Part shown: positions 25,252 through 32,832 of the stretch, piece after piece
Position numbering within the stretch: the first letter of the stretch is position 1
Layout of the letters: every line of letters begins with the position of its first letter
Source of the DNA: Persebacter sp965221835
Lineage (GTDB): Bacteria > Pseudomonadota > Gammaproteobacteria > Tethybacterales > Persebacteraceae
Assembly: GCA_965221835.1 (NCBI GenBank)
Contig: OZ244916.1
Location: 1,798,001-1,862,000, forward strand
Reading direction: 5' to 3'
DNA length: 64,000 bases
The notes under the pieces: generated by a model
The model's input: the letters and a program-made list of their open reading frames with translations, nothing else
Database searches by the model: none
Told to the model about the DNA's origin: nothing
Translations under genes and position numbers: made by a program

Positions 25252-25743
25252 ATGAAAAATGACATAAATAAACAATTGATTAAAGCGTGTATTGACGACA
25301 ATTTAGAGGAAGTTAATCGTCTAATTGCGGCTGGTGCGAATCCGAATGTGGTAAATAAGGACGGCTTGACGGCTTTGATATTGGCGGCATTTTATGGATA
25401 TACCGAAATTGCGAAAGTGTTGTTAGACGGCGGTGCGAATCCGAATGCGGCGATTATTAACGGCTGGACGGCTTTGATTTTGGCGGCAAATAAGGGACAT
25501 GCCGAAATTGCGAAAATTCTGTTGTCGGCGGGGGCGAATCCGAATGGGACGGGTAATGACAACTTGACGGCTTTAATGCGTGCGACAGTGGAAGGATATG
25601 CCGAAATTGTAAAGATATTGATAGCTGGTGGAGCGGAAGTTAATCAGCGTACGCACGACGGAGTCACGGCTTTGGATCTTGCGAAACATGGGGGCTTTTC
25701 CAAGATTGAACGCATTTTGCGGGCGGCGGGGGCGAAAGAATAG
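25252..25743 (+). CDS. ankyrin-repeat protein 3
   Basis: A 163-residue protein without signal peptide made almost entirely of ankyrin repeats: a short capping helix (KQLIKACIDDNLEEVNRLI) and four repeats ending EVNQRTHDG and ERILRAAGAKE. It is close to the ankyrin half of protein 2, lacking the lipoprotein leader and coiled coil. The DNA is nearly identical over about 115 bp around 25409-25523, so one arose from the other or they have been converted. Predicted cytoplasmic. It may have started as a gene-2 duplicate placed under a new leader. Confidence 0.88.
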   Translation: MKNDINKQLIKACIDDNLEEVNRLIAAGANPNVVNKDGLTALILAAFYGYTEIAKVLLDGGANPNAAIINGWTALILAANKGHAEIAKILLSAGANPNGTGNDNLTALMRATVEGYAEIVKILIAGGAEVNQRTHDGVTALDLAKHGGFSKIERILRAAGAKE

Positions 25744-25778
25744 CGGCGGGGATTCCGTGTCCTCGCCGGTTTTTTTTG
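25744..25778 (+). terminator. module terminator hairpin 3
   Basis: GGCGGGGATT-CCGTG-TCCTCGCC followed by a long T run right after the ankyrin 3 stop. The same sequence, minus its left arm, has been absorbed into the coding region of ankyrin gene 4 at 26513-26540. Confidence 0.75.
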
Positions 25779-25827
25779 CGTTTTTACGAATTCGGCGGGA
25801 TAGGGTTGTTTTCAACCGAAAGAGGAG

Positions 25828-26907
25828 ATGATGGGCGAAAAGGACAAACAATTTATTAAAGCAATTATAGAATGCGATTTGAATTTGGTCAAGCAACTGA
25901 TTGATGAAGGTGCGAATCTGAATGCGGTGGATGAATGGAACCAGCCGGCTTTGTATAATGTGGTAGTACGACGACTTGACGAATTTACGAAAATTCTGAT
26001 TGCGGCGGGTGCAAATCCAAATGCGGCGAATAAAGACGGCATGACGGCTTTGATGTTGGCGGGACAAGAAGGATATACCGAAGTTGCAAAAATGCTGTTG
26101 TCGGCGGGGGCGAATCCGAATGCGGCAAATAAATACGGCATGACGGCTTTGATGCTTGTGGCATGGAACGGAAATGCCGAAGTTGCCGAGTTGCTGTTAT
26201 CGGCGGGGGCGGATGTGAATGCGGTGACTGATAAAAGAGATAGGGCTTTTAATAAAGGCGATACGGCTTTGATGTTTGCGGCAAGGAAAGGACATGAAGT
26301 TGCGAAAATACTGTTGTCGGCGGGGGCGAATCCGAATGCGGCGAATTATGGCGGCTATACGGCTTTGATGCAGGCGGCATCATACAAAAACACCGAAGTT
26401 GTAAAAATGCTAATAGCGGCGGGGGCGGATGTGAATGCGGCGAAGTATGACGGCACAACGGCTTTGAATGGGGCGGCGAATGACGAAATTAGATGCATGT
26501 TGCAGGCGGCGGGAGCGAAATTCCGTGTCCCCGCTGTTTTAGAAAAACAAAAGAATTCCTTTTCTGTTTTTGATTTTATAATGGATATCACTGTTTTTGA
26601 TATTATCATCACTATCGTCTTATTTGTTATACTTGTTTTACAAGGTTCAATCGCTTTAATAGTTTTGTCAATTGCGTTGATCTGCTTTCTTGCATTTGCT
26701 TTCGTATTTGGTCATGTTTTTTTTCTCGCCGTGGCTTTTGATTTTGGAGTTGTCGGCATAATCGCTTATGTTGCCGCATGGATTTTTATGGCTCCCATAA
26801 TGATAATTTTAGGAGCTGTCGCAGGGGTTATATCTTTTATAGGGGTTCTTCTAGGATTTCTACCTTTTTTCGAAAAATGGCGGAACTTTGGCGACAAAAA
26901 TGCGTAA
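25828..26907 (+). CDS. ankyrin-repeat protein 4 fused to a C-terminal multi-pass membrane module
   Basis: A 359-residue protein. Residues 1-230 hold six ankyrin repeats; one is expanded by DKRDRAFNKG. At the point where sister genes end (RAAGAK and stop) this gene reads on as FRVPAVLEKQ, which is the translation of the module terminator's right half. It then enters a domain of about four hydrophobic helices (about residues 245-350, for example ITIVLFVILVLQGSIALIVL). The result is an ankyrin head on a membrane anchor. GAGGAG abuts the ATG at 25828, so the second ATG (25831) may be used. The downstream gap 26908-27072 has no clear terminator. Confidence 0.82.
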   Translation: MMGEKDKQFIKAIIECDLNLVKQLIDEGANLNAVDEWNQPALYNVVVRRLDEFTKILIAAGANPNAANKDGMTALMLAGQEGYTEVAKMLLSAGANPNAANKYGMTALMLVAWNGNAEVAELLLSAGADVNAVTDKRDRAFNKGDTALMFAARKGHEVAKILLSAGANPNAANYGGYTALMQAASYKNTEVVKMLIAAGADVNAAKYDGTTALNGAANDEIRCMLQAAGAKFRVPAVLEKQKNSFSVFDFIMDITVFDIIITIVLFVILVLQGSIALIVLSIALICFLAFAFVFGHVFFLAVAFDFGVVGIIAYVAAWIFMAPIMIILGAVAGVISFIGVLLGFLPFFEKWRNFGDKNA

Positions 26908-27072
26908 ATTTTTTTTGATTTTCCGCGTGTTTGCGGCATTTTGATTATCTACCAAATGATTCCGTATATCTACAAAATGCACACCGAAGGGGATATTTAA
27001 TGGCATAATTGCGAGGCGGGGAAAAGGATTTTCGCCGCATTTTTTAATCATTATCAAAAAACAAGGAGAAAA

Positions 27073-27582
27073 ATGATGAAGAGTGATTACAAGAAATTGT
27101 CCAAAGCCCTGAAAGATGGAAAAGTGGATGACTTTAAGAATTTGCTTAAAGAGGGCGCAAATCCGAATGCGCCTGATCACCGGCATGAATCGATTCTGCA
27201 TTTGGCGGTGCGCAAAGGCAATGCCGAAAATTCCGAAATAACCGTTGATTATCTGTTAAACAAAGCGGTTAATAAGGCGAATCCGAATACGGCAACGCCG
27301 GACGGATGGACGGCTTTGATGGAAGCGGCGCATGTCGGAAAATGCAATGTTGCCAAAATTTTGTTAGAAGCGGGGGCGAATCCAAATGCGGCGAAGGGCT
27401 ACGGTTGGACGGCTTTAATGTCGGCGGCATTTGAGGGACATGACAAAGTTGTAGATATTCTGTTGAAACGGGGGGCGAATCCGAATGCCGCATTAAACGC
27501 AGATTGGACGGCTTTGTTTTCCGCATATGAAGCCGGACATTCCAAAGTCGTCAAAATTTTGGAAAAGAAGGCGAAAAAATAA
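27073..27582 (+). CDS. ankyrin-repeat protein 5
   Basis: A 169-residue predicted cytoplasmic protein. A Lys-rich helical start (KKLSKALKDGKVDDFKNLL) is followed by four ankyrin repeats, the second with a short insertion (NKAVNKANPNTATP). It shares NAAKGYGWTALM and NAALNADWTALF with ankyrin protein 1, so the two are closer to each other than to the rest. It ends in KKAKK. AAGGAG precedes the ATG at normal distance. It binds proteins by analogy with the fold; the target is unknown. Confidence 0.86.
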   Translation: MMKSDYKKLSKALKDGKVDDFKNLLKEGANPNAPDHRHESILHLAVRKGNAENSEITVDYLLNKAVNKANPNTATPDGWTALMEAAHVGKCNVAKILLEAGANPNAAKGYGWTALMSAAFEGHDKVVDILLKRGANPNAALNADWTALFSAYEAGHSKVVKILEKKAKK

Positions 27583-27590
27583 CAAAAATC

Positions 27591-27617
27591 GGCGGGGATT
27601 CCATGTTCCGCCGTTTT
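27591..27617 (+). terminator. module terminator hairpin 4 (shortened)
   Basis: GGCGGGGATTCCATGTTCCGCCGTTTT: the same module hairpin with a shorter right arm, followed at once by the leader ACAAAACCGAAAGGAAAAAT. Confidence 0.65.
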
Positions 27618-27645
27618 ATTTACAAAACCGAAAGGAAAAATTATT

Positions 27646-28650
27646 ATGAAAATCAAATCTATTATTTTGCCGCTGTTTGCGGTTTTTGCGTTGATAGTTT
27701 CGCCGTCTGCTTTTACCGATGAAGGCGATGAAGTCCATCAAGGGCTTTTTGCCAATCCGTTGACGCACGCCTCTGTGCACGGCAATTTGGCGGAAGTTAA
27801 GCGGTTGCTTGCGGCGGATGCAAATCCGAATGAGGCGAATGATTACGGTACTACGGCTTTAATGTGGGCGACAAGCAAAGGACATGCCGAAGTTGCCGAG
27901 TTGCTATTGTCGGCAGGGGCTAATCCGAATGCGGCGAATATTTACGGCTTTACGGCTTTGCATGATGCAAAATGGGGACATGCCGAAGTTGTCGAGGTTT
28001 TGTTGGCGGCGGGGGCGAATCCGAATGCGGAGAATAATGTCGGCGAGACGGCTTTGATAGTTGTTGTAAGAGAAGGATATACCGAAATGGTAAAAATGAT
28101 GTTGGCGGCGGGGGCGAATCCGAATGCGGCAACTAATAACGGCAGGACGGCTTTGATGGGGGCGGCATGGAAAGGACATGCTGAAATTGCCGAGATGTTA
28201 TTATCGGCAGGGGCGAATCCGAATGCGGCAACTAATAACGGCAGGACGGCTTTGATGGGGGCGGCAAGGAACGGACATGCCGAAGTTGCGAAAATGCTGT
28301 TGTCGGCGGGGGTAGATGTTAATGCGGCGATTGATGAAGGTACAACGGCTTTGATGCTGACTGCATGGAAAGGACATGCTGAAATTGCCGAGATGTTATT
28401 ATCGGCAGGGGCGAATCCGAAGGTGACGGATAAATCGGGCAAAACGGCTTTGATGTGGGCGGTAAGAAGAGGAAATGCCGAAGTTACCGAGATATTGTTG
28501 GAAGAGGATACGTATTTGTATGCAACAGATAAGGAAGGCAAAAACGTTTTGGATTATGCAAACGAAGAATGGTCGGAAGCGAAAACGCAAGAAGAAGCAT
28601 TGGAGTATAAGCGGATTGTAGAAATGTTGCGGGCGGCGGGGGCGAAATAA
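27646..28650 (+). CDS. secreted ankyrin-repeat protein 6
   Basis: A 334-residue protein beginning MKIKSIILPLFAVFALIV, a Sec signal peptide ending near SPSAFTDEG. It has no lipobox Cys, unlike the near-identical leader of the lipoprotein at 23754. About eight ankyrin repeats fill residues 45-330. Two repeats are exact DNA copies in part: the ATNNG repeat occurs at 28111-28170 and again at 28210-28266, and a GHAEIAEMLLSAGANP block occurs around 28170 and 28370, showing recent internal expansion. The C-terminus (EEALEYKRIVEMLRAAGAK) matches the end of ankyrin protein 1. Predicted periplasmic or exported further. Confidence 0.87.
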   Translation: MKIKSIILPLFAVFALIVSPSAFTDEGDEVHQGLFANPLTHASVHGNLAEVKRLLAADANPNEANDYGTTALMWATSKGHAEVAELLLSAGANPNAANIYGFTALHDAKWGHAEVVEVLLAAGANPNAENNVGETALIVVVREGYTEMVKMMLAAGANPNAATNNGRTALMGAAWKGHAEIAEMLLSAGANPNAATNNGRTALMGAARNGHAEVAKMLLSAGVDVNAAIDEGTTALMLTAWKGHAEIAEMLLSAGANPKVTDKSGKTALMWAVRRGNAEVTEILLEEDTYLYATDKEGKNVLDYANEEWSEAKTQEEALEYKRIVEMLRAAGAK

Positions 28651-28657
28651 CAAAAAC

Positions 28658-28690
28658 CGGCGGGGATTTCGTGTCTCCGCCGTTTTTTTA
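28658..28690 (+). terminator. module terminator hairpin 5
   Basis: CGGCGGGGATTTCGTGTCTCCGCCG-type hairpin and seven T after the ankyrin 6 stop. The next start codon is only about 20 bases further. Confidence 0.75.
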
Positions 28691-28709
28691 ATAATCAAAA
28701 AGGATAACA

Positions 28710-28931
28710 ATGAATAAAATTCTGAAATTCATCCTTTCGCCGGTTATTATTCCGACTGCTTTTGCGAAATCGGCGAAAAACAGCAAGGTGATGCGGGTGT
28801 TGCTATATCTATACTTGCTTGTTTTCGTTTTGACTACTCCGTATGCATGGCTTTTCGGGCTTATTCCATTATTTATTCATTTGTTATTCTTTCTGCATAA
28901 AGTAATGATGAAGGTCATTAACGAAGAATGA
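28710..28931 (+). CDS. small membrane protein in ankyrin cluster
   Basis: A 73-residue protein with a basic N-terminus and one long or two short hydrophobic segments (VLLYLYLLVFVLTTPYAWLFGLIPLFIHLLFFL). It is an integral membrane protein of unknown role. AAAGGAT lies ahead of the ATG. It lies between two module terminators like an ankyrin gene, so it moves as one of the cluster's modules. It could anchor or export neighbouring products; that is speculation. Confidence 0.6.
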   Translation: MNKILKFILSPVIIPTAFAKSAKNSKVMRVLLYLYLLVFVLTTPYAWLFGLIPLFIHLLFFLHKVMMKVINEE

Positions 28932-28937
28932 CAAAAC

Positions 28938-28968
28938 CGGCGGGGATTTCGAATCCTCGCCGTTTTTT
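28938..28968 (+). terminator. module terminator hairpin 6
   Basis: GGCGGGGATTTCGAATCCTCGCC followed by T6 and directly by the leader ACAAAACCAAAAGGAAAAAT. Confidence 0.75.
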
Positions 28969-28992
28969 ACAAAACCAAAAGGAAAAATCATT

Positions 28993-29058
28993 ATGAAAAT
29001 CAAATCTATTATTTTGTCGCTGTTTGCCGCCGTGTTTGCGGCGGGGTGTGGGCGGTGA
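28993..29058 (+). pseudogene. orphan lipoprotein signal peptide, out of frame with ankyrin gene 7
   Basis: From the ATG at 28993, with the standard module leader and ribosome-binding site, the sequence reads MKIKSIILSLFAAVFAAGC, a complete lipoprotein signal with lipobox AAGC. It then reads Gly-Arg and TGA at 29056-29058. The ankyrin ORF that follows is open in another frame from 29046. A single-base change in the G-rich stretch 29041-29055 would join them, so this looks like a frameshifted lipoprotein gene. Confidence 0.75.
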
Positions 29059-30239
29059 TGGCGTCTTTTGTAGGTAAAATTTTACATTCTATGGTGGGGA
29101 ATGGATTAACACCATTCGCTCAACTAATGCTTTGGCTGGGTACGAATCCGAATGCGGCAGTGGATGACGGATTTACGGCTTTGATGTCGGCGGCATTTGA
29201 CGGAAATGCCAAAATTGCCAAGTTGCTGTTGACAGCAGGGGCGAATCCGAATGCGGTGACTAATGACGGCAGGACGGCTTTAATGGCGGCGGCAATCAAA
29301 GGACATGCCGAAGTTGCGAAAGTGTTGTTAGACGGCAAGGCGAATCAGAATGCGGCGGCTAATAAAAGCGTGACGGCTTTGATGGTGGCGGCAGGGGAAG
29401 GACATACCGAGGTTGCGAAAGTGTTGTTAGACGGCGGGGCGAATCTGAATGCAGCGAATGATGACGGCTATACGGCTTTGATGTTGGCGGCAGTGGAAGG
29501 ACATGCCGAAGTTGCGAAAGTTCTGATTGCGGCGGGGGCGAATCCGAATGCGGCGAATGATAGTGGCAATACGGCTTTGCATTTGGTGGCAGTTAAAGGG
29601 CATGCTGAAGTTGCGAAAATACTGTTAGCGGCGGGGGCGAATCCGAATGCGGCGAGAGATGGCGGCTGGACGGCTTTAATGTTTGCGGCAATTGACGGAC
29701 ATGCCGAAGTTGCGAAAGTATTGTTAGACGGCGGGGCAAATCCGAATGCGGCGGGTAATAACGGCGAAACAGCTTTGGGAGGGGCGGCAAAAATAGGACA
29801 TGCCGAAGTTGCTAAAATTCTATTATCGGCGGGGGCGAATCCGAATGCAGTGGACAACGACAGCTGGACGGCTTTGAGGTGGGCAGCATATAAGGGACAT
29901 ACCGAAGTTGCGAAAATTCTGTTATCGGCGAGGGCGAATCCGAATGCGGCGAATGATTACGGCGATACGGCTTTGATACTTGCATCAATATCAGGACATT
30001 CCGAAGTTGCGAAAATTCTGATTGCGGCGAAGGCGAATCCGAATGCGACGGATAATAACGGCAGGACGGCTTTGATTCAGGCAGTAGATAAAGGACATGC
30101 CGAAATTGTAAAGATATTGATAGCGAGTGGAGCGGAAGTTAATCAGCGTACGTCCAAAGAATTCACAGCTTTGGGTATAGCGAAAGCACTCGGCTTTTCC
30201 AAGATTGAACGCATTTTGCGGGCGGCGGGGGCGAAGTAG
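29046..30239 (+). CDS. ankyrin-repeat protein 7 (leader frameshifted away)
   Basis: Largest of the cluster, up to 397 residues with eleven regular 33-residue ankyrin repeats, most reading GHAEVAKVLLDGGANPNAAN. The last is the variant EVNQRTSKE followed by ERILRAAGAK. The ORF opens at a GTG (29046) or ATG (29058) with no good ribosome-binding site of its own. The well-placed site and signal peptide immediately upstream are in a different frame. As read, it would be an unanchored cytoplasmic protein made by reinitiation or frameshifting, or not made at all. It is probably a former lipoprotein like ankyrin protein 2. No module terminator follows. Confidence 0.75.
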   Translation: MWAVMASFVGKILHSMVGNGLTPFAQLMLWLGTNPNAAVDDGFTALMSAAFDGNAKIAKLLLTAGANPNAVTNDGRTALMAAAIKGHAEVAKVLLDGKANQNAAANKSVTALMVAAGEGHTEVAKVLLDGGANLNAANDDGYTALMLAAVEGHAEVAKVLIAAGANPNAANDSGNTALHLVAVKGHAEVAKILLAAGANPNAARDGGWTALMFAAIDGHAEVAKVLLDGGANPNAAGNNGETALGGAAKIGHAEVAKILLSAGANPNAVDNDSWTALRWAAYKGHTEVAKILLSARANPNAANDYGDTALILASISGHSEVAKILIAAKANPNATDNNGRTALIQAVDKGHAEIVKILIASGAEVNQRTSKEFTALGIAKALGFSKIERILRAAGAK

Positions 30240-30322
30240 CATAATCTAACTTTGGCGGCGGTCGCTTTGTTTCATCGGCGGGCGATTGCTTTTTATTCAT
30301 TCTATCCGAAAGGAGAATTACG

Positions 30323-31006
30323 ATGAACGAAAACGACACAAATTTATTTAATGCGATTAAACTCAACAAAGATCCGGAAGAGGTCAAGCGTCTGATTAAG
30401 GCGGGGGCGAATCCGAATGCCGTGGATGATGACGAATTGACGGCTTTGATGTGGGTGGCGTGGGGCGGAGGAGGCAAAGAAGAGAAAGTAAGATTGCCCG
30501 ACAATACTCGGAATTGCGTAGGGCGTATCGGTTGGACTATTTTGCCCGCAGATCCCAGAAAAGAAGATGCCGAAATAGCCGAAGTATTGTTATCGGAGAA
30601 AGCGGAGCCCAATGCGGCAAGAAGTGATGGCATCACAGCATTGATGATGGCAGCGTATAACGGACATGCCGAAGTTGTCAAGATGTTGTTGTCGGCGGGG
30701 GCGAATGTGGATGCGGCGAATGATGACGGCGTGACGGCTTTGATGGCGGCGGCACAAGAAGGGTATACCGAAGTTGTCAAAATTTTGATTGCGGCGGGTG
30801 CAAATCTAAATGCGGCGGATAAAGACGGCTGGACGACTTTGATGTTTGCGGCACAAAAAGGGCATACCGAAGTTGCTGAAATTCTGTTGTCGGTGGAGGC
30901 GAATCCGAATACGGAAAATAAATACGGCAGGACGGCTTTGGATATTGCGGAAGAAGAGGGGCATGACGAATTCATCCGCATTTTGGAAGAGGCGGGGGCG
31001 GAATAA
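30323..31006 (+). CDS. ankyrin-repeat protein 8
   Basis: A 227-residue protein without signal peptide. A capping helix (NLFNAIKLNKDPEEVKRLI) is followed by about five ankyrin repeats. The first is expanded by an unusual insertion of about 30 residues (GGGGKEEKVRLPDNTRNCVG and on) between helix 1 and helix 2. The C-terminus is acidic (EEEGHDEFIRILEEAGAE). GAAAGGAG precedes the ATG well. It is the last gene of the cluster and is followed by the final module terminator. Confidence 0.87.
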   Translation: MNENDTNLFNAIKLNKDPEEVKRLIKAGANPNAVDDDELTALMWVAWGGGGKEEKVRLPDNTRNCVGRIGWTILPADPRKEDAEIAEVLLSEKAEPNAARSDGITALMMAAYNGHAEVVKMLLSAGANVDAANDDGVTALMAAAQEGYTEVVKILIAAGANLNAADKDGWTTLMFAAQKGHTEVAEILLSVEANPNTENKYGRTALDIAEEEGHDEFIRILEEAGAE

Positions 31007-31011
31007 CAAAA

Positions 31012-31046
31012 ACCGGCGGGGATTTCGTGTCCTCGCCGGTTTTTTG
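31012..31046 (+). terminator. module terminator hairpin 7
   Basis: ACCGGCGGGGATTTCGTGTC-CTCGCCGGT with T6, six bases past the ankyrin 8 stop. It ends the ankyrin cluster. From here to 31350 (about 300 bp) I see no gene; the sequence is G-rich and unremarkable. Confidence 0.78.
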
Positions 31047-31350
31047 CGGGGATTTGGGGGTTTTGTTCTGAATTCGCAATTTGCTCTTGATATTTGTCGG
31101 GCGGGGCGGTTGGGGATTTGGGGGGATTTTCGCGTTCGCGAGAATGGAATTGGGGTTGCCGAAAAATGTTTATGCGTTGCGGGCGTTTTTGCGTCCGAAT
31201 TGGCGGATTTTTCGCGCAAATAAAGCGTTTTTTTCCGATTCCGGCGGGGCAAATCGTGCGGGCGGCGATTATCCGGCGGCGGCATTTTTCTTAAAACGGA
31301 GTCGGCGGACGGACGGGCGTGCATTAAACAGGCGATTCGTATTAAAATTG

Positions 31351-31407
31351 AAAAATGACAATGCTAAATAACATTCTTTCCATTTTGATTTGGTTTCCGA
31401 TTGCGGG
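31351..31407 (+). repeat. 57-bp duplicated 5' end of nuoM
   Basis: This stretch, including an ATG at 31355 and 17 codons of NuoM (MTMLNNILSILIWFPIA), is identical over 57 bases to 33719-33775 at the start of the real nuoM. The copy here runs out of homology at the G run and is not a gene. It lies 42 bases upstream of the methylase ORF, so the R-M module 31408-33718 lies between two copies of the nuoM start. Confidence 0.92.
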
Positions 31408-31449
31408 CGTCCGAAACGGCGGGGGCGTTAAATCAGTTGCGGGGACGAG

Positions 31450-32829
31450 ATGAAAATTGACATTGAAAAATTGAAACGCGAGTTGTATGAAATGGATGCC
31501 TTGCGCAAAAAAGATGATGTGCAGTGCGACACGGCGGGGCGTATTGAGCCGCAATATTTTGACGGCGATTTGTCGGAGTTGGGATTGTCGCCGAAAGTCG
31601 CCGAGGCGATGCGCAAAGAGTTGGGCGACAAAAAATTGTATCAACATCAGGCGGATGCGATTCGGGCATCAATGCGGGGCGACAATGTCGTTTTGGAATC
31701 CCCGACCGCAAGCGGCAAAACGCTATCATTCACCGCCCCGATGCTGGAAAGCGTTTGCGGCGGCGGCGGCTGGCGAATTATTTGCGGCGAATGTATTTCC
31801 GTCTTAAAACAATTGCCGGACAAATCCGCCAATTTAATTTTCGCCGACCCGCCGTACAATTTGCAATTAAAAAACGAGTTATACCGCCCGAACATGACTC
31901 GCGTGGACGGCGTTTCCGATTCGTGGGACAAGTTTGCATCTTTTGCGGAATATGATATTTTTTGCGATTCGTGGTTGCGCGAATGTCGCCGCGTTTTGGC
32001 GGATGACGGCGCGATTTGGGTAATCGGTACTTATCACAACATCGGGCGTTTGTCGCGTCTTATGCAGGATTTGGGTTTTTGGATGCAAAACGATGTGATT
32101 TGGCACAAGACGAATCCGATGCCGAATTTTCGCGGCGTGCGGTTTACGAATGCAACTGAAACTTTATTGTGGGCGAAAAAATCGGAAAAATCACGCGCGG
32201 TTTTCAATCACAAAAAAATGAAAGCGGAAAACGGCGGCAAACAAATGACGAATGTTTGGCGTTTTCCGATTTGCGGCGGGGCGGAGCGTTTGCGCGATGC
32301 GGCGGGAAAGAAATTGCATTCAACACAAAAACCGGAATCGCTTTTGCGGCGAATCATTCTCGCAACAAGCCGCCCGGGCGATGTCGTATTGGATCCTTTT
32401 TCCGGCAGCGGCACGACGGTCGCGGTCGCGCGTTCTTTGCAAAGAATCGGAATCGGCATAGAACGCGAAAAAAAATATATCACAATTTCGGCAAAACGAA
32501 TCGCCGCAATTGTACCGGAGGAAATTCCCGCCGAAGATTCCGCCCCCGCCCCTCGCCGCGTACCGTTTTCGGAATTGATTGCGCGCGGATTAATTAAACC
32601 CGGCGAAACTTTGTATTCAAGCAACGGCAAATCACGCGCGCAAGTTTTGCAAAACGGCGACATTAAAATTAATGGCGCGATTAACGCCGAAGGTTCCATC
32701 CACAAAATCGGCGCGAAAGCCGCGGGGACTCCGTCTTGCAACGGCTGGAATTTTTGGTACGCGAAAACTGACGGCGGCAAAGTGTTGCTGAACGATTTGC
32801 GCGAACGGGCGCGAAAAACGGAGGCGTAA
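31450..32829 (+). CDS. CcrM-like N6-adenine methyltransferase with an N-terminal helicase fragment
   Basis: A 459-residue chimera. Residues 1-97 match the start of an MrfA/YprA-like SF2 helicase: the Q-motif-like LYQHQADAI and Walker A SPTASGKT are present, but the protein leaves the helicase before Walker B. From about residue 98 (WRIICGECISVLKQLPD) it is a beta-class methyltransferase: motif IV FADPPYNLQL near 131, the motif I block DPFSGSGTT near 315, and a C-terminal RAMA-like domain (GTPSCNGWNFWY near 430). Relatives methylate GANTC. The next gene, three bases on, is a restriction-endonuclease candidate. The helicase piece cannot be active alone; it may affect targeting or be a recombination relic. 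Confidence 0.85.
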   Translation: MKIDIEKLKRELYEMDALRKKDDVQCDTAGRIEPQYFDGDLSELGLSPKVAEAMRKELGDKKLYQHQADAIRASMRGDNVVLESPTASGKTLSFTAPMLESVCGGGGWRIICGECISVLKQLPDKSANLIFADPPYNLQLKNELYRPNMTRVDGVSDSWDKFASFAEYDIFCDSWLRECRRVLADDGAIWVIGTYHNIGRLSRLMQDLGFWMQNDVIWHKTNPMPNFRGVRFTNATETLLWAKKSEKSRAVFNHKKMKAENGGKQMTNVWRFPICGGAERLRDAAGKKLHSTQKPESLLRRIILATSRPGDVVLDPFSGSGTTVAVARSLQRIGIGIEREKKYITISAKRIAAIVPEEIPAEDSAPAPRRVPFSELIARGLIKPGETLYSSNGKSRAQVLQNGDIKINGAINAEGSIHKIGAKAAGTPSCNGWNFWYAKTDGGKVLLNDLRERARKTEA

Positions 32830-32832
32830 TTT

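Noticed and set aside
31081..31371. Small ORFs in the gap between the ankyrin cluster and the R-M module
   Set aside because: No ribosome-binding sites, low-complexity Gly/Arg/Phe composition, and one runs into the nuoM duplicate.
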